The notes under the pieces are model-generated. The model did no database searches. It saw only the letters and a program-made list of their open reading frames with translations, and was not told the origin of the DNA. From Ischnura elegans (Eukaryota > Arthropoda > Insecta > Odonata > Coenagrionidae), in the NCBI RefSeq assembly GCF_921293095.1, contig NC_060258.1:9314607-9378606 (forward strand): a DNA stretch of 64,000 nucleotides, written 5' to 3'. This document shows, piece by piece, positions 23,701-35,700 of this stretch; within the stretch, counting starts at the first letter, position 1, and each line of letters opens with the position of its first letter. The position numbers were made by a program, and so were the translations under genes.

Positions 23701-26700
23701 GTTCCGGAAAATATGCACAAAGGTCGAACCCTTGAGTTCCGTACTAATCAGGGGTAAACGTTCCAAAAGAGCGATATACAGTGAAACCTCGATATAACGA
23801 CACCCCACGGTGCACTAATAAACACTCGCTTTAGCGAATTGTCGCTTTACCGGAGGTGGAGCAAATAATGCCAATATACCTGTTGCGAACAGATATACAG
23901 GAACAGGAGTGGTGCGGCGACAGATAAACATCTATCCGATAAACGTAAGCATAAATCCAGACGAAAGGCGATGTTTTTTTGCATCACTAAATTTCCTTAC
24001 TCAAATAACGGCTAACTATTCAAACAATTTATAAGCGCCGCACTGAATAAAAATCATGCAAAGCATTGTTTCGTCAATCATTATATTTATCGAACGACAG
24101 TTTACCACATAAATTTGAGACTGAGCACTCCATTAACTTCATTTCTAACAGATCGCTAGCAGTTACAGAGGTTAAGGAGTCTTGATGAAAGTCTTCCGGC
24201 GGTGAAACCCTCGCTATGGCGAGAGCCAACACCGAAAGGGTCTCGTAAAAACGAATTTTTTAACACGCTTATTATAGGGTCCATTGACGGTGCATCGGCT
24301 ATCTCTCGTAATAGCGGGGGTGTCGCTATAGCCCGTACTCGCTTTAACGAGGTTCCACTGTATACCGTATTTGTCCGAATATAGTTCCCCCTTTATTTTT
24401 CCAAAATCGCCCGTGATAAAAGTTAACGGAGACTACACTCAAACCCATTTTGTTAATTTTTTTTTTTTAACACTTTGCGTGCCATGGACGTAATATTACG
24501 TCTTTCCATTTAATTTGCTTTGCATGCGTGAAGCCGTAATATTTCGCCCGAGGTACTTTTCCAGTTTACTGCTTAGGGGTTCTGTTTTTTCAAAAATCAA
24601 CTTCTCGATGGAAAAAGAGTTCACTTTATGTCTTGAGGACGAAAAGTCCTCTGTAGCTACCGGCATCCTCATCTTAGGCCACTTGGTGTGAAAATTCTTT
24701 GGGCCAATGGACCGTTTGTTGAGGGTGCATTGACCCTTTTTGTCATCCAGGATTTATAATGATTTGCTCGGAACAATGCTTTTTTATGATTTCCATGCTT
24801 TAAATAGTTCAAATTGAGCGTATTAAAAAAATTATTATGCATGTTATGGCGTTACATCATATGTTACAACTTTTTTATTTTTCAAAAACAGTAGTTTTTC
24901 ATTTGTAAATTACATATTTTAAAATTAGCAATAAAAGTTATTCAACTCATTCATAAAAATAGAGCAAAGTCCATTTTTATTGAAATGCACATCGATATAA
25001 ATATACTTTTGATGCTAATGTTTTAAAAAATGTACGAATATAGTAAAAAATGGCTGGATTTTTCAGTAGGGCTTTCAATTTAGCAGCCGGCACTCACAGT
25101 GTTAAAGATCGCTGAAAACATCGAAAAAGTGCAAAGCTCATGCAGGGATAAGCCGCAACACGCATAAACCACAGCCGGATAATCGGGACTCTGCTGTTGT
25201 TTGAAAATGATAGAGAATAATTATGGCATTATGTGCCATTGGTACTCAACGGTTATCTCTGAATGTTTTTTTTAAATCATCAAAACAATTAAAATTTGAG
25301 GGGAATTAATTCATTCAAAGCAACTGGAAAGCTACACTGTGTCCATTACAATATCTACCGATTTCATCGATAGATTTTTCTTCCTCATAGGAAAATCTAC
25401 TAGGATTGGTAGCATATTAATTGCGTAAGCTTGGTTTCGCTGTTAGTAGGGCCCGCCCGCCTTGCGACGGTGCAGGATTCCTCGTCCCTTCCCTTCCTTC
25501 CCTATCCCCTCCCAGGAGGCGTCGTTGGGCTCCCATCGCGACGACGCCTCCTTCCCTTTTCCTTCCTGTCCGCCCCCTTCTGGGTGCAGAGGTAAAAAGA
25601 TCGTGCTTATAGACCCTGCCCCAGGAGTGTAACCCACGAGCCCGCCCTAAGGGTTTCGTTCACACTGTGTCCATTACAATGGGGTGCTCTCATAGAATTA
25701 AAAAAGGTAAATTTTTTACACATCTAGATAATAAGTTATTGATGTATGCAAAATATAACTACACAATTCTCAATATTCTAAATGATACAGAGCTTCAAAG
25801 TTTGTGTTAATTACTGAATTCTTTCGTGCGACAAGAAAGCTCTGTGAGGTAAGAATGCGGGTAAGCAGATTTGCTCTATGGCAATAACAAAACAGTAACG
25901 ACGATAACAAACATCTACGACGATACTGATTCATATCTTGAAGGGTGTCACAAAAACAGATGTGAATAGTTTTAAAGTTTTTACGGTGCATGTATTGCGC
26001 AGTGGCTGACTACGACTTCGTAAAGACTCATTCTGGGAACATTCTGAAGGTAGATTAATACATGGTCGCTTATTACTTCCCCAGAAATGAAGATTTCTCG
26101 GCGTGTGGTTGAGAAGCCGCAAAATTGAAATGTAGCATAAATTAAATAAACAACCTCATACGTTAGCAATCCAAAGCTTTGTTTGTATCTCATTTAACTA
26201 CTGTCATTTACTAATGGGGAACTTGCATGAATTTTTTTAATTTCACTGGCGGATAGAAAATTATTTTCTGAATACAACAAAGAAAACAGCATGTATGTCT
26301 GAGTTTTCCTTCGCGAGATATTCAATGATAAATATTACGAATTTTAAAGCGCAGGAAAAACTCCCTCACCACCCAAGCCACTGCCGACGAAGCCTCGATG
26401 ACGTCAAAGGTGCCTAAACATCACACGAAGCTATTGTTGTGATTGTTTGTAATAGTTGCCAGTAGTTGTGAGAGCTTCGTTTGTTAGACTTGTTGATTAT
26501 TTTCTATTTAAAGATAAATATCCGACGATAGAGGATCGGAAGCCCTCATATTTTGTATTATTTATAATATTAATATCTGAGTAAGGACATAAAATATAAA
26601 ACTGGAGCAGTTAAACCAAAAATTTTATAATACCTAAATAAGATCGTTGTAGGAGTCTGTGCCACGGCCGTAGGAAGGGGATACGTTAATTGTAAGTTGA

Positions 26701-29700
26701 TGTTATCGACGGCATATCATTCATTTAAGTATGTAATTAGAACGATTTTGATGTTTACTAATGTCCACTTAGCTTTTATATACAATAACTTCATCCGTTT
26801 ATTCGTAGGTGCTGGAGCGTATTTCCCAACTCCCTACGGTTGTTTAGGCACCTATGACGTCACGCCTGGCCTCGGCAATGCTCGGGTGTCTTCGCGCAGT
26901 GGTCGGCTCAGAGAAATTTTTCTCGATTTTAAATGCAATTTTTTTATTTCTTTTGATGTTGAATGGAGAAACTTAAGGTATTTTTGCGAGGTAATATATG
27001 TATCCATTTTACTTATTCAAAATAGTTTTCAGAACAATCGACGACCCATGCAAGTTCCCCATTGCTTTTAATGTGTCCTTGGTGCAATATTGAAATATGT
27101 GAAGTTAACGTTTAGGAGAAATACAACAGAACATGAATGACGCCGATTAACTTACAATTACCATTCCTAAGGTCTGGAAGAGAGACATACGGTGATTCAG
27201 CAATGGGATTGGTTCAATTGTTAATAAATTTGAGCGTTAGCACTGTTGGGGCTATATAACATTAAGAGAGAACAATAATCTAATACTGTGGAAATCTCCG
27301 TAGATGCGGAAGATGAAAAAGTAATAAGCGCTATTTGTCAAGACTGTGCTGTCTGTATCTTCCAGTCTGCATACATTCTTGAAACCGGTCAATTATTAAG
27401 GATCAATATTTCATGAGTGATGACGAAATGAGCTTATAATGCTATGAAAAAAAAATTGTACTGAGAGATACATAGGTATTTTTTTAAAGTGGGACAAATA
27501 GTCTACTGGCATCACGTAAACGTTTTGTTCACTGGACTCTGACGTCAGGGGCGCAGCTAGGAATTAAGGCTGGAGGGGGTTTAGGTCCAACTAATACCAG
27601 GGTGTGTGGGAGTATGGTATACCCACCAGGATAAGCCTTCGGTGTGAGATTAATAACTTGCGGAATTTTAAGATAAATGGTTCAAAATGGTGAGTTTTAT
27701 GGCTTTGTGAGGGAAATTTTATTAATCCTTACACACTATCAATCAATCCTTACACACAATCAATTAGTAATATCAATCCAATTAAGTACAATGGATTAAA
27801 CTTAGGCATTTCTATGAGCTCTAGGGGGGGGGGGGGGGGTTTCTTCCCCAAAACCCCCTCCTCGCAGCACCACTGTCTGACATCACGCTCAGCCAACATG
27901 GCGATGGGTCGTTTGGAGCGCAAGATAACAATACAATTTTCAAATTGGAATTTACGAATAATACGCAGGTTAGAGATGAACTCCTTTCACCGTAATTTTT
28001 AGAATTAAGGATAATATTTTATCACATAATCATCCATTTTCAGTGGAATTCCCCATTACACTTAATAATACAGTAGATTCCGGTTAATTTGGACATATCG
28101 GGACTTGTGCACTTTGCCCCAATTAAGCGGCTGCCCCAATTAGGCGAACTCTCTTGTGCGAAAAATCCACAGAGGAAAAATCATTCGCCTTGACCGGGAT
28201 TCGAACCCGGATCCCTCGATTTCCGAGTCCATACCACCTTGTCCGGTATAGTCCCAAATTTCCACAGGGGAGAATGACGCCTCGGTAGCTTAACTGGCTA
28301 AAGCACTCGGCCAGAAATCGAGGGATCCGAGTTCGAATCCCGGTCAAGGCGAATGATTTTTCCTCTGTGGATTTTTCGCACTATTTGTGCATTGCGGGTG
28401 ACTCCGTAAAAAGTTATTACCGTGGCTAGTCCCGGTATACTTTCAGAACTCTCTTGTATATGGGCATAAAAAACTTTGAAGCTGTAGAGAGAAGACAAAA
28501 GAATGTTTATAATGCAACATAAGTTTATTGAACTATTAATTTGATTAATAAATCAGTGAGTTTAGTTAATTTATTATTACTTTTAAGAATTATAATTTAG
28601 TTAAAAATATTTTTCACAGCCACGGGCAACGCTGAATGAATGTCTTTTACTAAATCCTTTTAAAGAAAAGTCTTATCCTCTTGCGGATAGTATAACAACA
28701 AGAGCTTTCAAAATAGGGCAAGAATTGGAACATTTTTGAAAAAGAAGAGTAAATCAAAGGAGGAAGATATAAAAAAATGGTACTCCGAAAACAAAAAAAA
28801 AAAATTAATTTCGTCGCGAGTATAGAGTCTATGCCCCAAGTAACCAGTAAACCCATTAAACGGAATCTGCTGTAAATAACTTACCTTATTTGACGATAAA
28901 CCGCCACCTTCATCGACTGTTTTGTTATTTCTCCTGAGTTCCTCATCAAAAAATTCTTTGGCCTCCCGGAATTGCTCTTTGAAGCGCTTGAATTTTGTTA
29001 GTTTCAAGAGACAATGGTCACAGATCACCTGGGGGTAGTCATCGGAGGTGGAGACCTGAAAGACAGATTTAGAACATCACATTGGTTGAGATTAATGAAT
29101 ACAGTGAGTCCTCGTTTAACGTCACTTACCGTTCCTGAAAAATGTGACGATAAACCAAATGACGTTAATCGAAACATAATATCCCATAAGAAACAATGTA
29201 AAAAGTGAATATCGGCTCCTAGACCCCACAATTCCTACGCGAAAAAATTTTAGCATATCATATCTGGGGCATTTTTTACGATGGGAATGCCAAACTACGG
29301 CATAAATACGAGTTCCTGTCTTCATCGACGACAATAGCAGCACTGACGTAAATCCTTCTCCATTTTTGTATCTTCCCGCATTTGCTTTTCGGCTTCGCTA
29401 TGGTGGTCGCCCGGGCGAGCGTCGCCTGGGCATCATCATCTCTGAAACATCGTGGCAGTTACAGGAACCAAAATTATTGTGAACACGGCGAAAATAGTGA
29501 CGACAAAAACTCCGAGTTCTACACGGAAAAATTCCTTGAAATCACCCTTTAGGTTCCAGAAAACAATTATGTCAAGTAAAACCTTGCGCACCTACGTAAG
29601 AATTCATTTTGCAGAAAATTTGCTAAAACCATAATCGCAATTAACAATAAACACACCGTTTTACACTTCGTTTAGACTGACTGTATTACCGCCCACAAAA

Positions 29701-32700
29701 CGAACAACCTGCAATGCCCGCCGCTTCGCGTTTTTTTCTCGCGCGAAATTTAAAAGCCTTGACGTTATCGCGAAGCGAAGGTGCGATAAACGAATGACGG
29801 TCTCAAAATTTTCGTGACGTTATCGTGAAATGACGTTAAACGGGGTGACGTAGAACGAGGACTCACTGTACTGTAAAATCTCGATTACACGAAGTCATTT
29901 GGACCGGAAAATTGGCACTTAGTAAAATCGAGTCATGTAATTTCAAACCTTTTTCATAAGTCACGAATAAATACTCGCTATTGTTTCCTCCGCCCTCTTT
30001 TGTCTTTAGTGGCCTCATTTAACCCTTTCGAGACGGCTCACAAAAACCATTTTAAAATGCACAGTAACACAGCGAAAAAGGTTATAATACTACTGTCGCG
30101 TGGTTGGCGGTCGCAACATTATTGGTGGGGAGCGTATTCTCAATAACTAGACAGTGGATTAATTCATGGGTTTTTAATAATCAGATACACTGGACGATAA
30201 GGCACAGCGGATAAGGGGGAAATGAGGACTCACATGAATTCAGCGGCAGACGAGACCTGTGACGGACGGCGATTCGGGTGCGGACGGTACGACGGCTCCT
30301 GGCGAGGCTGGGAAGGCAGGAAGGAAGTCCGGAGGAGGTCGGTATAGCGACCCGCGACCGAGTAAGGGAGGATGCCCGGAGGAGGTCGATATAGCGACCG
30401 AGTAAGGGAAGGAAGGAACAAGGTTCTGGCCGGAGGACGGCGCCTCAATATAAGTCAATCCTGAGGAGCAAAGGTTGCAGGTACCGCTCGGATTGATAGG
30501 AAGGTCATTGCCCGGGGTGGGGGAGGGGTTGAGTGAGTGACTAGTCGGCCTCGTCACAGGGGGAGGATAATAGCTGGCTCGCGATAATGGTGATACCCTT
30601 TTCCGCGAAACCGAAGTTCCGCGAGTCACTCCGACACTATCACATTATAGCCACCAAGTTAAATAAGTTATAAAAATGATTGAACTAACAAGAACAATAT
30701 AGTGGTATACATGCACAATGTTTCTACGAATATATAATATTTTTCACGTTTGGCACTTCGTATACTTTAGGGAAACCAATACTTCGTTTAAGTTAACCAT
30801 AGAAAACATTTTTTATGCCACTATTTACCACATAATAAACTTAACTACGGTAGGTGAAAGCGAATAACGAACCTTGATGATGCAACGTAAGTTCCAACGT
30901 CAATGCTCATATCTGCTCCATAATTATTGGGCCATTTCATCCCAAATCAGGCAGATAGTGCAAAATCATGTCAGGTGACCATCACCGATTTCTCTGAAAT
31001 TTGTACATGTGAAAGCAGTATCCTTATGATGAATAACGATGACTTTATCTCTGCTCAGAACTGAACCGTCATAAAGTTACCGCCCCTTGAACATTGCAGT
31101 GCAAGGCCTCAGAGTAAAAAATGAAAAATCACATAAATGTTGATTACTAAGGAACCACGGCCCGTAAAGCAGTGGTTATTGTTTTATTTGGAAGAAAATT
31201 CATTTATGCACATTATGGCATAACTTTCAAGTCATTTGAAGCAAGAATAAACAAATAGGACTTGTTTAAACAATAAAAATTAGTCATTATTTAACAATTT
31301 ATTACTAAAAAAGGCCACCTTTTATTTTCTTAAAAAAATTCTCAGCGGGTAGTTAAAATGTTCTGCTTTCAATGAAAAAATAAAAAAGGTAGTATTTTTA
31401 TACTTTTTGTTTTAAGGCATGTCAAAGTTAGGCATGTTTTCGACTCTTGTACACCAAGATTGCATACCTTCAAGGGAAAAAAAATGCCGTTTCATTCTAC
31501 TTAGCATTAATAACAGTGAAAAGTTCATATCTGAATGATTGGTTAATCTATTGACTGAAAGCAAGTTCAATCTTGTTTAATTCCATAGCATCCAATGTGT
31601 GCAAACACCCACTGCTACTGCCTGGAAACGGTGAATGAGTTGCAATTTGCACAGAGTATTTTTCAATGGCACTTCACATAAGTCTTTCTCCTACTTTGGG
31701 CCATGTGGAACATTTCGATGGATCGTGTGGATGCATAAATGAGACACTAATGTCATTCTCTTCTAAAGACACTGCAGTGATTTTAGAAATTGACCAGGTT
31801 TTTCGGAAACACACAATGAAGTCATTCATGGTGAGATTTTGAGTACTGTATGTCATTATATCTGAATTTGTTAGTGTCACAGCCTGTTTGATTGTGTGGA
31901 TTACAGAGCGAGCTTTAGTTGTCCCATGTCTGTCAACTACCAAGACATGAAACTGTTGATGCCATGTACAGGTGCACCTTTCACCCAATCATTTTTTTGT
32001 CTACATAGGGTGGTTTCCTATTATTGTTCATTGCCTAAATCGAAAGATTATTACTCCTGGAGTACATATATCTCGCTTTTAGATTTTTAAATGATGATAC
32101 ATATCAGTTTTTTGTGATTCAATGAAAAGTGAAAATTTTCAAGCGTACAAAAACGCGATGGCTAAGTATGAATGCTGCGAAAAGCCTGTGTGACCTCTGG
32201 CTGCTTGCTGTCGAACATGGCGGTAGCATAGAGTTCCTTGCTAGTAGGTAGTGCTTGGTTTAAATAAGGATTACTAATACCCTATCAAACAAAGAAAACT
32301 CTCTGACCAAAGGCAATTTTAAGAGGGGATTGTTAAGGGATGTTTCCCGGAGCTCTCTGCCTCATGTATACATTGGTAATCTCAGATGATGTAAAACTCC
32401 AATCTACCTGTATAGCATCTAGGTCCCTGTGACGTTATGTGGAGTGGCATCGCATCGTCGCCAATCTATCCTTTTTCAAATGAGGTTGAAATTGGCCATT
32501 AACATTCGTCAGAACAGGGATTTCTAAAAATCAAATAATTTTGTGTATTATGAATACACCAAAGGTGGGTAAGGGATCACAATCAACGCCTTTCGTTTTA
32601 TTTGATGAAGGAAAATGAAAGGAATGAAACCTATTTGGCTAGTTTAACATGTGTAAAATGCAAAAGTTTGATATTAGGCATGGATATGCTCACATGTTGT

Positions 32701-35700
32701 ACAAAGACTTGTTTGAATTTACTTGCCACAATTGAAATATCTGTATATGGGCATAAACAAATGTTGAAATGATAGAAAGAAGACTAAAGAATGTTTATAA
32801 TGCAACATAAGTTCATTAAACTATTAATTTGATTAAAAAATCAGCGAGTTTAGTTAACTTATTATAATTTTTAAGAACTATAACAATTTAGTTAAAAATA
32901 TTTTTCACAGCCCTGGGGCGGCGCTGAATGAATGTCTTATACTAAGTCCTATTGTGATGACCGGAATTTGAGCGCAAGATATTTGCGGCAAATTCGGTTA
33001 CGAAAGTGTTTACTCCCTCGCTAGCAGGTGACTATGCGCGCGAAGCGAGGCGGAAGGGGAGGATGACTCGAGGCTAAGAAAGTGAAAGGCGAAATACGGC
33101 ACACAAAAATACTCTTGGAGAGGACGGGAAGATGCAACACCATGGAGTTGTCGTAACAAACACTCCACTTCCTAGAGCCCCATATAGTCCTATAGGTCAA
33201 CTGGGGGGGGGGATAGGACCTAGGGGGCCAAGATTTTGAATATAAAAACTCTCAAAATCTGAAGGAAGGCAGTTGGTGTTTGGGGAGTGACAACCGGGGT
33301 GTGTATCACGAGGGGTCGTCACTTGGTGCAGCAGAGATCGCCCGTCTACTCCGTGCCGTATTGAGATACCCTGTCGGTAACCAGTACTTTCCCGGCATCC
33401 CGCGAACATCCAAGGGAAAAGCGAGAGTCTCAGCCTAGCCGAACGCCCGACGTCTATCCGCCTCTTCGCGACCTTCGCCTGTTCCAGCCCGTACGCTTCT
33501 CGGGAGACCCAAAGGTAAAGTGCCTTTTCCTATCTATAAAAACTACAGCTTGAATCAATTCATTGCTTACGGCACCCTAAGGCAAGGACCCACACGGCGA
33601 AGCCGAGTTCGATCCCCGTCGCACAACAGAGCACGGGGCGGACGCTACAAATGGTGGCAGCGGTGTCGATAATTGAAATGCCCGCATGGGGCGAATTCAT
33701 TTTTTTGAGAGATTGAGGAATTAAAATTGTTTTCGCTCTTTGAGGCAATCAAAATTTTTACTCAGGAAAGATGTTGTTCGGTCATTCCCATTCCGGGATT
33801 GATATTTCGCCTCCGAGTGAGAAGATTACTCTCAAATGCCAGGGCACTGTAAGACCTGAATGGTTTCACTTACAGGAGCCAGAAGCGTGATTTGCATACA
33901 AGCTGTACTTTCGGGTCTCTCGTTTCGTGTCCCCATGTTTTCCTTCTTCGTGTAAAAATTTGTGTTTTCCGATTTGTAAATATACCTTAGCCAGGTAGTT
34001 TCGTGGCTCTTTGTCAAAATTTTGCTGTGTGGTCGCTACGGTGGCATCACGAAGAATTGTGACCCCGCGGGAAGTCATTTAAAAGTAAGCCGTGCCTCAC
34101 AATCCATTTAAAAATGCCGGATCCTCCCACCGTTCCGCCCACAATGGCTCCTGCCAATGTATCCGGGTTTTTATACGCGGTAGAAGTATTTTCAGGGGAA
34201 GACGACGAGATAGCCGTCGAGGAGTTTTTGTCGACTCTTGAAACCGCGGCCACTTTGGGCCAATGGAGTCCTAACCATAGAGTAATGGTATTGAAATTAC
34301 GTATCAAGGGCAAGGCAAGGCTATTTGTGAATACGCTCGCGCCCGAAGTAGGAAGTAATTGGGAGGCCTTGAAAAACGCGCTAAGGGAAAGATTCTCCGC
34401 ACGGGAAAACGCAGGGGCTAGGTTGAGGAAATTATTAGATTGCCGACAGGGTCGCGAAACGGTGAGAGAATACGCGGAGCGAATCCGAGCTCTGGGCGAA
34501 ACTCCGCAAGATTCAGTGACCGACCCGGAGGAACGCCGATGGCGGGCCAAAGTGCGGGAGGAGACGATGTTACAACAATTTTTACAGGGGCTGAGGGAAG
34601 GGATCCGGAGATTCGTGTTAATCCGGGAGCCGTCCACTTTTCAAGAGGCAGTGCGCCTCGCGAAAATGGAGGAACAAAATGACGAGCAAGGCAGAAATAG
34701 ACTATGTTTAGTGGCCGGTCCCACCACGCCACCGGGTGACCGCGATAATCACCCCCCATCACCGCCGCCCTTTTCACCCGCGCCATCACGGCCAATGTGC
34801 TACCAGTGTCGACAATACGGGCACTTCGCAAGGGATTGCGTAATAAACCCCATGCGCTGCTTTAATTGCAACGAGATGGGGCATGTGAGGCGCGAGTGTC
34901 GAGCAAATAGATTTTCCACTCGGAACTATGCACTGCCTCGGGCGGGGAGCCCTCCTCCCCCCGTCCGATCGCGAGCCCCTCCCCCCAATGCTAACCTTAC
35001 GGGAGGGACGAAGACGGCGTTCAACCCACGAAGAAACGCTCCGGCGGAGAGAGGACGACGCCCCACCCACCCAAACGGACTTCCCTCCGGGCACCAGTCC
35101 CGCCGCGCGGAGGGGACTCGGCGATGGTGAAAGGAAAGCGGGAGAGATTGGCGCCGTCAACCCGCCGAGCAGACACAACGGGTTATGCCGTGTCCGTCGA
35201 GGTGGGAGGCAGCCGCGCGACCCTTCTCATCGACACGGGAGCCACGCTGTCCCTCCTCAGAGAAGAAGTCCCCCGCCCCAACCACCCCCTTCACCCCCCC
35301 TTGACACAACTTTGCGGAGTCACTGGCCATCACCTAGCCATAACGGGGACGGTGACTCTCCCGGTGAGGTTAGGAAAAGGCACGTTTTTCCATGAATTTC
35401 AGGTAGTGGGGTCGGACTTGAGATTACCCGCCGACGGCATTTTAGGATTGGATCTCCTTCGGACAATGGAAGCGAGTCTAAATCTAAAAACAGAAGTGTT
35501 GAGAGTGGGTAATGAAGACTTCCCTTTGGAAGCGGTTGTCTTTGGCCGGGACACGGGGGTTCTAGCGCGGGAGGAAGAGAGAGGGAGACGAGAGAAAGGG
35601 GAAAATCCTCAGATGGTTAGACTAAAAGAGCGCACGCGGATTTCCCCGCGCAGTGAGGTGGTCACTATGGGGATCCTCGGGAAGAACGGAGGGCAGGGCG

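Larger units (their letters stand above)
28071..28872 (+). mobile_element. Family E MITE, copy E1
   Basis: CAGTAGATTCCG at the left and CGGAATCTGCTG at the right, TA target sites. Its right end is only 12 bp from exon 4. It contains the inverted tRNA-derived repeat pair. A second copy (32741-41216) received the LTR retrotransposon. Confidence 0.85.

Noticed and set aside
24202-24384. ORF shared by 24.2 kb and 56.9 kb
   Set aside because: It is the translation of family B MITE arms and includes the terminal repeat.
26697-27071. 124-codon plus-strand ORF in intron 4
   Set aside because: No domain or paralogue, composition like its AT-rich flanks.
28281-28351. Functional tRNA-Ser(AGA)
   Set aside because: No long variable arm, position 33 is C, acceptor and T stems have mismatches, and the sequence is part of an inverted repeat.
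33197-33409. 70-codon ORF present twice (also 40429-40641)
   Set aside because: It lies inside the two LTRs on the reverse strand; duplication reflects LTR identity, not a gene.
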